Below are positions 1-6,236 of a stretch of DNA of 8,142 nt, piece after piece. Numbering within the stretch: the first letter of the stretch is position 1; every line of letters begins with the position of its first letter. The stretch covers positions 1-8,142 of the forward strand of contig JAUUYD010000085.1 of NCBI GenBank assembly GCA_030590585.1. The letters run 5' to 3'. Source of the stretch: Spirochaeta sp. GTDB taxonomy: Bacteria; Spirochaetota; Spirochaetia; Spirochaetales_E; Spirochaetaceae_B. Both the position numbers and the translations under genes were made by a program. The notes beneath the pieces were generated by a model. The model saw nothing but the letters and a program-made list of their open reading frames with translations. It made no database searches and was not told the origin of the DNA.

Positions 1-226
1 GAATCTTTCCGCGTTTACGCGAATCGATGGAACGTTCCAGGCTCTCCATTCCCAGAACATCCCAGGTTTTCACCTCTACAAAGACAATTTCATCTTCCTT
101 CCTGACTATAATATCGACCTCTCCCGGTCCGGATCTGAATCGTCTTTCAAGAATTTCATACCCGCAGTCCTCAAGATAGCGGGAAGCTTTGTTTTCTCCT
201 TCCAGTCCTTTCTCACTATTTGTCAC
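1..226 (-). CDS. yraN: YraN/UPF0102 family nuclease-fold protein, N-terminal part (runs off the window)
   Basis: Seventy-five codons are visible and the gene continues past base 1, so only the N-terminal part can be read. The family is a small (about 115-130 residue) protein with a restriction-endonuclease-like fold; its cellular role is poorly defined. The fragment shows the family signature in order: the GENKASRYLE helix (residues 10-19), then GPGEVDII with E36 and D38, then VFVEVK with E51 and K53. Together these match the PD-(D/E)xK-like catalytic pattern. The chosen start is a GTG that overlaps the last 11 bases of the HD-GYP gene, which suggests translational coupling. No strong ribosome binding site precedes it, and an in-frame TTG seven codons further upstream is possible. 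The family call is secure; the exact start is less so. Confidence 0.88.
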   Translation of the reverse strand, partial: MTNSEKGLEGENKASRYLEDCGYEILERRFRSGPGEVDIIVRKEDEIVFVEVKTWDVLGMESLERSIDSRKRGKI

Positions 227-1361
227 TTTTTGACATCGTCTTTTCAATAAGACTTTTGATATCAAGCGCCCTTGCGATAAATAGATTTTTATTGTTCAGC
301 AAATCTATAGACGGACCTGTATCACCTTTATACTCCCGTCCGGTACTGTTTATCAGTATGATAATCTCCGGGCGCAGAGGAGCATCTTCACTGGATCTGA
401 TAACTCTGCCGATGCTGCCGTCTGAGAGCAGAACAAGACTTCCCACAGGGTAAAGTCCCATGGCCTTTATAAATATTTTAACTATTTCAGGATCGAACCT
501 TCGCTGATTGTCGCTCAGTATGGATTTCATGGCCTCATACCCAATCATCGAATTACGCCACGGACGTTCTGATACCATGGCCTCAAAGGCATCAGCAACA
601 GATACAATCCGCGCCTCAAACATAATTTCACTACCCTTCAGACCCTGGGGGTACCCGCCTCCATCCCATCTCTCATGATGCTGAAGTACGATCTGGGCAA
701 TTTCCTCTGAGAGCTGCAGTTCCTTGTTTACGATACGATATGAGTATACAGGATGTGTTTTCAGGGTTTTCAGTTCCTGGGCATCAAGTTCCCTGCCCAA
801 AGTGATTATGTCCTGGGGGACTCGCTGCATACCAACATCATGAAGTAATGCGCCGCTGCACAACTGAAAGAGTTTATGCCTGGGACGGTTGAGGGATATT
901 CCGACGGTAATGGCCAGAAGACCGCTGTTTACAGCACTTTTTGCATAGTTTTTAGCATTTGAACTATTTGTAAGTACAAGACGAATGGCATCAACCCGCT
1001 TTTCCTCCACCTTCTCAATAAGATCCGAGACAGTTTCTTCAATCTCTTTTTCAGTGACCCTGTCAAGATTGCGTATCCGGGTCAGCATATCGTCAACCCT
1101 GTCGATCATTCTGTTGTAAAACGAGAAAAGTTCATCATCAGCCGGGAGACCCCACATATTTTCCGAAGCACCCTCGAATTCGTCCAGATCTCTGGCTACA
1201 CCTTCACTCTCCACCTGATCGATTCGCCATGAACGCAATCGCTCAAGATCCTTCTCCCGCACAGGAACACCTGCGGGAATAAAAATAGTGTCGTCTTCAA
1301 TGTAGACCGGGTGGGTAAAGGTCTGTCCGGCTTTCAGGTCTTTAACTTTAATGTAATTCAT
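216..1361 (-). CDS. HD-GYP domain protein with partly degenerate active site
   Basis: HD-GYP proteins are usually cyclic-di-GMP phosphodiesterases. Numbering here counts from an in-frame ATG at 1379. I prefer the second ATG at 1361 because AGAGGAAACG, a good ribosome binding site, directly precedes it; this gives 381 residues. The N-terminus (7-60) is a small beta-rich segment like those before many HD-GYP domains, followed by a helical linker. The HD-GYP core spans about 140-310: HD at 180-181, H209, HH at 234-235, GGYP at 241-244 and D263. A beta-rich tail (310-372) is typical of the family. Two things are odd. The usual first histidine (HSvNVA) aligns with S148 in SAVNSG, and the usual HDxGK lysine is M184 in HDVGM. 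It overlaps the FlhB-like gene by 14 bp. The fold is confident; catalytic activity is uncertain. No GGDEF, PAS or receiver domain and no membrane segment is seen. Confidence 0.9.
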   Translation of the reverse strand: MNYIKVKDLKAGQTFTHPVYIEDDTIFIPAGVPVREKDLERLRSWRIDQVESEGVARDLDEFEGASENMWGLPADDELFSFYNRMIDRVDDMLTRIRNLDRVTEKEIEETVSDLIEKVEEKRVDAIRLVLTNSSNAKNYAKSAVNSGLLAITVGISLNRPRHKLFQLCSGALLHDVGMQRVPQDIITLGRELDAQELKTLKTHPVYSYRIVNKELQLSEEIAQIVLQHHERWDGGGYPQGLKGSEIMFEARIVSVADAFEAMVSERPWRNSMIGYEAMKSILSDNQRRFDPEIVKIFIKAMGLYPVGSLVLLSDGSIGRVIRSSEDAPLRPEIIILINSTGREYKGDTGPSIDLLNNKNLFIARALDIKSLIEKTMSKSDK

Positions 1362-1611
1362 CGTTTCCTCTGGTCTCATAGACGAAATTCAGGATTTCAG
1401 CGATGGCAATCCAGTATTTTTCAGGAACATAGTCAAAGGGATTAAGGCGGGTCAGAGAGTCCGCCAGAACAGGCGATTCCACAATTGGAATGTCATTCCC
1501 GGCTGCAATACGGCGTAAGATGTCAGCGGTACTTCCGATACCTCTTGCCAGAACTCTCGGAGCATAATCCCCTTTGTTATAACTCAATGCCGCAGCTTTC
1601 CGCTCCGTCAT
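1348..1611 (-). CDS. Orphan FlhB cytoplasmic-domain protein (FhlB/YlqH-like)
   Basis: This 87-residue protein matches only the C-terminal cytoplasmic domain of FlhB, the substrate-specificity switch of the flagellar export gate (FlhB/YscU family). The pattern is KAAALSY (5-11), APRVLARG (17-24), a helix, IPIVESPVLADSL (42-54), then VPEKYWIAIAEILNFVY (62-78). It has no membrane segments, and the NPTH autocleavage motif of full FlhB is absent. It starts inside the end of the upstream gene through an ATGA overlap, and GGAGGG lies six bases before the ATG. Stand-alone copies of this domain occur in many flagellated bacteria; in Bacillus the comparable gene is ylqH, also near rplS. A role in export specificity is plausible, but not shown by the sequence. 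Confidence 0.88.
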   Translation of the reverse strand: MTERKAAALSYNKGDYAPRVLARGIGSTADILRRIAAGNDIPIVESPVLADSLTRLNPFDYVPEKYWIAIAEILNFVYETRGNDELH

Positions 1612-2570
1612 GCCCTGCCCTCCAAATCATGAACAGCCCCATCCACACCAGGTGTGAATCCATCGCTGCGGGCTATATGTAAAAGTGTATCATCTACTTC
1701 AACATTCATCAAAGCCAGACTTTGTCTAAATTTATTCCATTGTTTTTCATTGATTTCTGTATTTTCATCAACGAATACAGCCATTTTAGTCTGATCCAGG
1801 CCTTCAATCAGAAATTCAAAAGTGCGGGGGCCGTCAATAATGGTGAGTGCCAGTGCCGGTTTCATACCCCGGCGGATTTTCCACAACATCCTGATTTTAC
1901 CTTCTCCAAGGGCTCCGGACAACTTTTTAAACATCCAATAATCAGTTTTACCGGGAACTTTGTTGAGAAGATCTATAAAAGTATCGGATTCATCCGGGTC
2001 TTCAGAAGAATCACCAGTCAGCTCAGATTTCAATTCATCAGCATCCGGCGGTTCCGGCCAGTCCCGGGATCTTTGATTGCCTCTGTCCCCTGAGAACAAA
2101 GTATCAACGGATTCAAGAAAACCGGCAGTCGGGTCACTTCCCTTGGACAGGAGTTCCGCATAGAGACGCGCCATCCGCGGCTGGGGTCCCTTTGTACGCT
2201 TCAACAGGGCGACCCTCCTCAGGGCTTCCCCGTCTTGTGTTAAAGAAAGACCGGCCCTGAGCAAAGCGGCTGAGAGCATGGTCCTTGTCGCTGTCTGAGA
2301 GGATGGGTTTTGATATTTTCCGGATTTCGAATCCAGCAGATGAAGAAACAGGCCTTTGGAATTCCGAACAACCCTGCCCCGGATCAGCTGCCCGGCATGA
2401 AATGTGAGATGACTTTTTGCAGTTATTGTACGAGCGTTGAAAGAAAGCCGAAAACGGCCGTTTGGAAGAATCTCTTTAATCCGCGCAGAAACAACATCAC
2501 CGGAGCGTAACTTATCTCCGGCGACTGTATTGATCAGTTGAAAATTTCCACGAACAGGATTGGGTATCAT
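1608..2570 (-). CDS. FliK-like / YlqG-like protein
   Basis: This 320-residue protein has no signal peptide or membrane segment. Residues 22-80 form a beta-rich module (SGDVVSARIKEILPNGRFRL..., HAGQLIRGRVV) resembling the N-terminal part of YlqG/FliK-like proteins. Residues 85-160 are helical and basic, and 165-200 form an acidic, Pro/Ser/Asp-rich linker. Residues 205-300 recall the FliK C-terminal hook-length domain: LWKIRRGMKPALALTI, a FEFLIEG strand, then helix-strand elements with LxxLALMNVEVD. FliK sets hook length and acts on FlhB, and here the gene overlaps an orphan FlhB-domain gene by four bases, which supports a functional pair. The ATG sits almost directly against an AAGGGGG purine run, so its spacing is unusually short. 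Sequence similarity to FliK is weak, so the name is by architecture and context. Confidence 0.7.
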   Translation of the reverse strand: MIPNPVRGNFQLINTVAGDKLRSGDVVSARIKEILPNGRFRLSFNARTITAKSHLTFHAGQLIRGRVVRNSKGLFLHLLDSKSGKYQNPSSQTATRTMLSAALLRAGLSLTQDGEALRRVALLKRTKGPQPRMARLYAELLSKGSDPTAGFLESVDTLFSGDRGNQRSRDWPEPPDADELKSELTGDSSEDPDESDTFIDLLNKVPGKTDYWMFKKLSGALGEGKIRMLWKIRRGMKPALALTIIDGPRTFEFLIEGLDQTKMAVFVDENTEINEKQWNKFRQSLALMNVEVDDTLLHIARSDGFTPGVDGAVHDLEGRA

Positions 2571-2584
2571 CCCCCTTAAATGGG

Positions 2585-2956
2585 TTAGCCCGCGGTCTGC
2601 CGTTTTTTGCTTCTGATGAGCTCTTTTACCTTGGTAGCTTTTTTACCGATGCGGTCCCGCATGTAGTAAAGCTTGGCACGGCGCACCTTACCATGCCGTG
2701 TGACTTCAAACTTCTCTACACGGGGAGAATTAACAGGGAAGATACGTTCAACACCGACTCCGTAGGAGATCTTCCGAACGGTTACGGTACGGCTGATTCC
2801 ACTGTTATTTGCGGCAATCACCAGACCTTCGTAAATCTGAACACGTTCAGTTTTACCCTCAACGATACGGTAATGAACTTTAACAGTATCTCCGATCCGG
2901 AAGTTTTCAGCACCGTCTCTGATCTGTTCATTCTCAATGGCTTTTATCACATCCAT
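2585..2956 (-). CDS. rplS: 50S ribosomal protein L19
   Basis: This is a large-subunit protein at the 30S-50S interface. The 123-residue length is normal for the family (about 115-120). Diagnostic segments are visible: [16 protein letters not shown] (20-35), [11 protein letters not shown] (38-48), the [20 protein letters not shown] region (59-78), and the basic C-terminal part [19 protein letters not shown] (89-107). The start lies four bases after the trmD stop and is preceded by GGAAGGA at good spacing. Trailing trmD in this operon is the usual bacterial arrangement. Confidence 0.98.
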   Translation of the reverse strand: MDVIKAIENEQIRDGAENFRIGDTVKVHYRIVEGKTERVQIYEGLVIAANNSGISRTVTVRKISYGVGVERIFPVNSPRVEKFEVTRHGKVRRAKLYYMRDRIGKKATKVKELIRSKKRQTAG

Positions 2957-2960
2957 GTAA

Positions 2961-3689
2961 TTATCCTTCCGACGTACCTTGCAGCTCGTTGCTGACTCGT
3001 CGTAACTTTTCGTTCACCCCGTCGGCATCAAGCAGATCGGGACGGTTCATCTGGGTTTTTTCCAGCCTTTTCTTCAGGCGCCACGCCTCAATTTCGGCAT
3101 GATGGCCCCCGAGGAGGATCTTCGGAACCCGAAGTCCTCTGAAGTCTTCAGGGCGTGTATAATGAGGATATTCCAGAAGAGGCTGAGTAAAGCTCTCCTC
3201 TTCCAGGGATTCCCGTGTAATCACGCCGTCCAGAAGACGATATACAGCATCCACCATAACCAGGGTCGAAATCTCCCCTGAAGAGATGACATAGTCACCG
3301 ATGGAAATCTCATCATCGACGTACAGGTCTATTACCCGCTGGTCGATTCCTTCATAGCGTCCGCAGATAAAAACAAGTTCATCTTCAGCTGCCAGTTCTT
3401 TTGCAACATCCTGGGTGAAAGGACGTCCTGAAGGGGTTGGAAAAACAACCCTCCTGCCTGATGCTCCGACTGCGTCAAGGGCCCGCATAAGAGGCTCAGG
3501 TTTTAAAACCATACCGGCGCCTCCTCCATAGGGAGAGTCGTCGCAAACGCGGTGCCTATCATACGCATAATCACGTATGTTGACAAGTTCGTAGTCCACA
3601 AGCCCGCGCTTAACAGCTTTAGACATGATCGAATCGTCAAAGAATCCTCTGAGTATACCGGGAAACAAGCTTAAAATAGTGAATTTCAA
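2961..3689 (-). CDS. trmD: tRNA (guanine37-N1)-methyltransferase
   Basis: TrmD methylates N1 of G37, next to the anticodon, in a subset of tRNAs using S-adenosylmethionine, and so prevents +1 frameshifting. The 242-residue length is normal. Visible motifs: SLFPGIL near the N-terminus, [15 protein letters not shown] (52-66), and the trefoil-knot cofactor site formed by [13 protein letters not shown] (107-119) and [12 protein letters not shown] (130-141). [17 protein letters not shown] (173-189) and [11 protein letters not shown] (194-204) belong to the C-terminal tRNA-binding part. The residue aligning with the proposed general base of the E. coli enzyme (Asp in DSF) is E165 in ESF, a conservative change that I recall in other lineages too. 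The start is TTG, sharing a four-base TTGA overlap with the rimM stop. The next methionine would remove the conserved N-terminal strand, so the TTG start is favoured. Confidence 0.97.
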   Translation of the reverse strand: MKFTILSLFPGILRGFFDDSIMSKAVKRGLVDYELVNIRDYAYDRHRVCDDSPYGGGAGMVLKPEPLMRALDAVGASGRRVVFPTPSGRPFTQDVAKELAAEDELVFICGRYEGIDQRVIDLYVDDEISIGDYVISSGEISTLVMVDAVYRLLDGVITRESLEEESFTQPLLEYPHYTRPEDFRGLRVPKILLGGHHAEIEAWRLKKRLEKTQMNRPDLLDADGVNEKLRRVSNELQGTSEG

Positions 3690-4198
3690 GATTCATCCAT
3701 CAGCCACTGGGCTGTCAGGGTAATTGTTCCCTTCTCAATATCCGGTTCACCAACAAATCGTGAACGAAAAGGTATCAGGAAACTTTTACCATTCGCTTTA
3801 CGTACCTCAAGCAAATCATCGGCTGATTCAACAATACCGATAATTTTCCCGAGGGTTAAACCCTTCTCATCTAGCAGTGATAAACCCACAAGGTCCCTCA
3901 AATACCACTCATTATCATTCAAAGCGGCTCCGAGGTTCCGGGTAACCAGAATCTCATAACCGGCGAGAGTTTTACCGGCTTCAGGAGAATCGACTCCGGT
4001 CAGCTTGATTAAACCGCTCCCCTGATGCATACGGAAATCTTCAACATGATATTCACGCTGCCGATCCCGATTCCTGGACTTGAGCATCACCGACCCAAGA
4101 TTGGAAAAATGAGCCCATTCACCGGAAAGACTCTTTAATTTCAACCAACCCTTGAGACCCCAGGCAGTTCGAATCGTTCCAATGGCAATCAATTCCAT
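3686..4198 (-). CDS. rimM: 16S rRNA processing / 30S maturation factor RimM
   Basis: RimM helps assemble the head of the 30S subunit and contacts protein S19. The 170-residue length is normal. The N-terminal RimM domain starts with IGTIRTAWGLKGWLKLKS (6-23); the usual histidine of the HGLxG turn is W13 here. The C-terminal PRC-barrel domain runs from EWYLRDLVGLSLLDEKG (97-113) through LLEVR (129-133) to FLIPFRSRFV (140-149). The gene begins nine bases after the khpA stop with only a weak CGGA ribosome binding signal, and its end overlaps the TTG start of trmD, consistent with coupled translation. The rimM-trmD-rplS order is conserved widely in bacteria. Confidence 0.96.
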   Translation of the reverse strand: MELIAIGTIRTAWGLKGWLKLKSLSGEWAHFSNLGSVMLKSRNRDRQREYHVEDFRMHQGSGLIKLTGVDSPEAGKTLAGYEILVTRNLGAALNDNEWYLRDLVGLSLLDEKGLTLGKIIGIVESADDLLEVRKANGKSFLIPFRSRFVGEPDIEKGTITLTAQWLMDES

Positions 4199-4207
4199 GT
4201 TAATCCG

Positions 4208-4441
4208 TCAGTCGAGGATTTCCAGTACAAAACGTTTTCCCGACTTGCTTGAGGAAGCGCTGAGAATTGTTCGGACGGCTTTGGCTATTCGGCCATGTTT
4301 GCCAATTACCTTACCGATGTCGTCCTCTGCAACCTTAAGCTCCAGAATTGTTGACTTTTCACCTTCAATCATAGTCACATCAACCTTTTCCGGTTCGTCT
4401 ACAAGAGACCGGGCAATGAATTCAACCAGATCTTTTTCCAT
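4208..4441 (-). CDS. khpA: KH-domain RNA-binding protein KhpA
   Basis: This small 77-residue protein consists of a single KH domain. The RNA-binding loop is GKVIGKHGR (43-51), with the GxxG core at G47-G50, followed by the expected helix IAKAVRTILSASSS. The family (YlqC/KhpA) binds RNA and in several Gram-positive bacteria partners with KhpB/EloR. The position directly after rpsP is the usual one and supports the name. The gap to rpsP is seven bases and the start is ATG with a modest AGGA signal. Confidence 0.95.
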   Translation of the reverse strand: MEKDLVEFIARSLVDEPEKVDVTMIEGEKSTILELKVAEDDIGKVIGKHGRIAKAVRTILSASSSKSGKRFVLEILD

Positions 4442-4448
4442 ATCCGTC

Positions 4449-4700
4449 CTACTTAATTGTAATATTATTCTTGTTCAGCAGACGTTTGACGGTAATAGTG
4501 GGCCGGGCACCTTTTCCGAGCCATTCCTTTACCTTGTCTTCTTTAATGGAAACCTGTTTATCTTCGGTCTCGATGGGATGGTAGAATCCAACCTCATCAA
4601 TGGTGCGGCCGTCCCGGGGAGCCCGGGAATCCATTACAACGATACGGTAGTAAGGGCGTTTTTTAGTGCCCATCCTCTTCAATCTAATTTTTACGCTCAC
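4449..4700 (-). CDS. rpsP: 30S ribosomal protein S16
   Basis: S16 is an early-binding small-subunit protein that stabilises 16S rRNA. The 83 residues match the usual length. The signature is [20 protein letters not shown] (1-20), then [20 protein letters not shown] (21-40) and [12 protein letters not shown] (57-68). The start is GTG, not ATG, preceded by a clear AAGGAG eight bases upstream. A strong stem-loop in the ffh-rpsP gap ends two bases before that site, so translation may be controlled there. No alternative ATG start fits the conserved N-terminus. Confidence 0.98.
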   Translation of the reverse strand: MSVKIRLKRMGTKKRPYYRIVVMDSRAPRDGRTIDEVGFYHPIETEDKQVSIKEDKVKEWLGKGARPTITVKRLLNKNNITIK

Positions 4701-4708
4701 GAATTCGA

Positions 4709-4745
4709 CTCCTTGGAGGAGACTCTTGTCATCAAGTAGTCTCCC
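4709..4745 (-). promoter_or_regulatory. Stem-loop plus ribosome binding site in the ffh-rpsP gap
   Basis: Read on the minus strand, GGGAGACT (4745-4738) pairs with AGTCTCCT (4724-4717), seven Watson-Crick pairs plus one G-T. After a bulged A at 4737, CTTG (4736-4733) pairs with CAAG (4728-4725) around the loop ATGA. The rpsP ribosome binding site AAGGAG lies at 4714-4709, two bases past the hairpin. The 3' arm could instead pair its CTCC with the GGAG of that site. No U run follows, so it is not an intrinsic terminator. A role in mRNA processing, stability or rpsP translation is inferred, not shown. Confidence 0.6.
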
Positions 4746-4758
4746 TGAATTTCTAGTT

Positions 4759-6096
4759 TTATATTTTTGGAACGGCCATGCCGCCCATGAGCTGCTGCTG
4801 CATTTTCTTGTTCTTTGCCATCTTTTTCATCATATTCCGGGATTTGTCAAAGTTTTTCAACAATCTGTTCACTGCCGATACGTTTGTTCCGCTGCCTCGT
4901 GCGATACGTTTTCTCCGTGGCGGGCCGATTATACGGTGATTCCGTCTTTCTTCCAAGGTCATTGAGAGAATAATAGCTTCTTCTCTCTTCCACTGCTTTT
5001 CATCCAGTTTGGATTCATCAATCTGACCGGCCATTCCGGGAATCATTTCCAGGATGGATTGCATACTGCCCATTTTCCGCATTCTTGAAAACTGATCCAG
5101 ATAATCCTCAAGTGTGAAAGTGGCTTTTGCCATCTTTTCCTGAAGTTTTTCCGCTTCATCAATTTCAATTGTTTCCTGTACTTTTTCTACCAGGGAAACA
5201 ACATCACCCATTCCAAGTATGCGGGATGCGATTCTGTCGGGATGAAAGGGTTCAAGATTCTCAATCTTTTCCCCGATACCGATGAACTTGATTGGTTTAC
5301 CAATGACGCTTTTAAAAGAAAGCGCCGCGCCGCCTCGGGCATCCGAATCAAACTTACTTAAAACTATACCGGTGAGATTCAGGGTCTCATCAAAACTTTT
5401 AGCGATTTCAACCGCATTCTGCCCGGTCATTGCATCGGCAACCAGAAGAACTTCATCAGGATTCACGGTTTCTTTTACCCGTCGAATCTCCTTCATCAAT
5501 TCTTCATCAGCCTGCATTCGGCCTGCGGTATCGACTATCAGGACGTTGAATTGTTCCTTTTTTGCCTTTTTAAAGGCATTCTTTGCAACTTTCTCCGGTT
5601 TGCTGCCGTCTTCACGATAGATGGCAACGCCTACCTGTTCGGCAAGAACGCTTAACTGATCAGCAGCTGCCGGCCGTGTCAGGTCCGCGGCGGCGAGCAT
5701 CACCTTCCGGCCTTCACCTTTCAGTCTTAATGCAAGTTTCGCGGCTGTTGTTGTTTTACCAGAACCCTGAAGACCGGCCATAAGTATGACCGAAACCATA
5801 TCCGGCCCTTTAAGCTCCAGTTCGGCTGTGCCGTCTCCCAACAGGGCGACAATTTTATCGTGGACAATTTTAATGAATTGCTGACCCGGGTTGACGGACT
5901 TGAGAACTCTTTCTCCAAGGGCTTCATCTGTGGTTCTGTTCACCAGGCGTCTGACAACCCGGAGGTTTACGTCAGCTTCCAGGAGCGCTGTTTTTATCTC
6001 TTCAACAGCTTCCCTGATATTATTTTCGCTGATTTTGGAATTTCCCGACATGCGTCGTGCAATTCCGGAAAATGTTTCAGTCAGTTTCTCAAGCAT
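4759..6096 (-). CDS. ffh: Signal recognition particle GTPase Ffh
   Basis: Ffh binds signal sequences of nascent membrane and secreted proteins, together with SRP RNA, and docks with FtsY at the membrane. The 445-residue length is normal. The N domain is 1-90. The G domain carries [10 protein letters not shown] (108-117), [11 protein letters not shown] (138-148), DTAGR (189-193), [12 protein letters not shown] (247-258) in place of the usual TKLDGDARGG, and GIGEK (273-277). The M domain from about 328 has the methionine-rich segment [20 protein letters not shown] (336-355), the SRP-RNA-binding motif [17 protein letters not shown] (400-416) and a Met/Lys/Gln-rich tail. Its own promoter and an AGAGGGGG ribosome binding site lie upstream. 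No ylxM-like gene precedes it and no SRP RNA gene is seen in the window. Confidence 0.98.
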   Translation of the reverse strand: MLEKLTETFSGIARRMSGNSKISENNIREAVEEIKTALLEADVNLRVVRRLVNRTTDEALGERVLKSVNPGQQFIKIVHDKIVALLGDGTAELELKGPDMVSVILMAGLQGSGKTTTAAKLALRLKGEGRKVMLAAADLTRPAAADQLSVLAEQVGVAIYREDGSKPEKVAKNAFKKAKKEQFNVLIVDTAGRMQADEELMKEIRRVKETVNPDEVLLVADAMTGQNAVEIAKSFDETLNLTGIVLSKFDSDARGGAALSFKSVIGKPIKFIGIGEKIENLEPFHPDRIASRILGMGDVVSLVEKVQETIEIDEAEKLQEKMAKATFTLEDYLDQFSRMRKMGSMQSILEMIPGMAGQIDESKLDEKQWKREEAIILSMTLEERRNHRIIGPPRRKRIARGSGTNVSAVNRLLKNFDKSRNMMKKMAKNKKMQQQLMGGMAVPKI

Positions 6097-6102
6097 ATCA
6101 AC

Positions 6103-6120
6103 CGCCCCCTCTTTCGGGCG
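6103..6120 (-). promoter_or_regulatory. Short leader hairpin containing the ffh ribosome binding site
   Basis: On the minus strand CGCCC (6120-6116) pairs with GGGCG (6107-6103) around the loop GAAAGAGG. The purine run that forms the ffh ribosome binding site occupies the loop and the 3' arm. Given the promoter just upstream, this hairpin would lie at or near the 5' end of the transcript. The stem is only five base pairs, so its importance is uncertain. Confidence 0.35.
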
Positions 6121-6127
6121 TTCCCAC

Positions 6128-6157
6128 TTTATACAGGTCCCGAGGTGTATGAGTCAA
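6128..6157 (-). promoter_or_regulatory. Sigma70-type promoter for the ffh operon
   Basis: On the minus strand a TTGACT box (6157-6152) is followed after 18 bases by TATAAA (6133-6128), close to the housekeeping consensus. Transcription would start near 6121, giving a leader of about 25 bases before the ffh ATG. The location, in the 140-bp gap after the lipoprotein stop and before the tightly packed operon, fits. The rest of that gap (6158-6236) shows no convincing terminator or gene; only a weak CCTC/GAGG four-base stem is present. Confidence 0.7.
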
Positions 6158-6236
6158 CAAGGGATACGACCTCATAGAGGACTTATGGTGCCGTAATATC
6201 TGCAGAGCTTCTGGAAAGGACATTTCAGGCATAGGC

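Noticed and set aside
1361..1379. ATG at 1379 as the HD-GYP start
   Set aside because: It lacks a ribosome binding site, while the ATG at 1361 has AGAGG at good spacing; the six extra residues add no conserved sequence.
4152..4739. 195-codon plus-strand open frame over rpsP, khpA and the start of rimM
   Set aside because: It is antisense to three well-supported conserved genes and has no recognisable protein features.
6158..6236. Terminator after the lipoprotein gene
   Set aside because: Only a four-base stem (CCTC/GAGG) without a T run is present.
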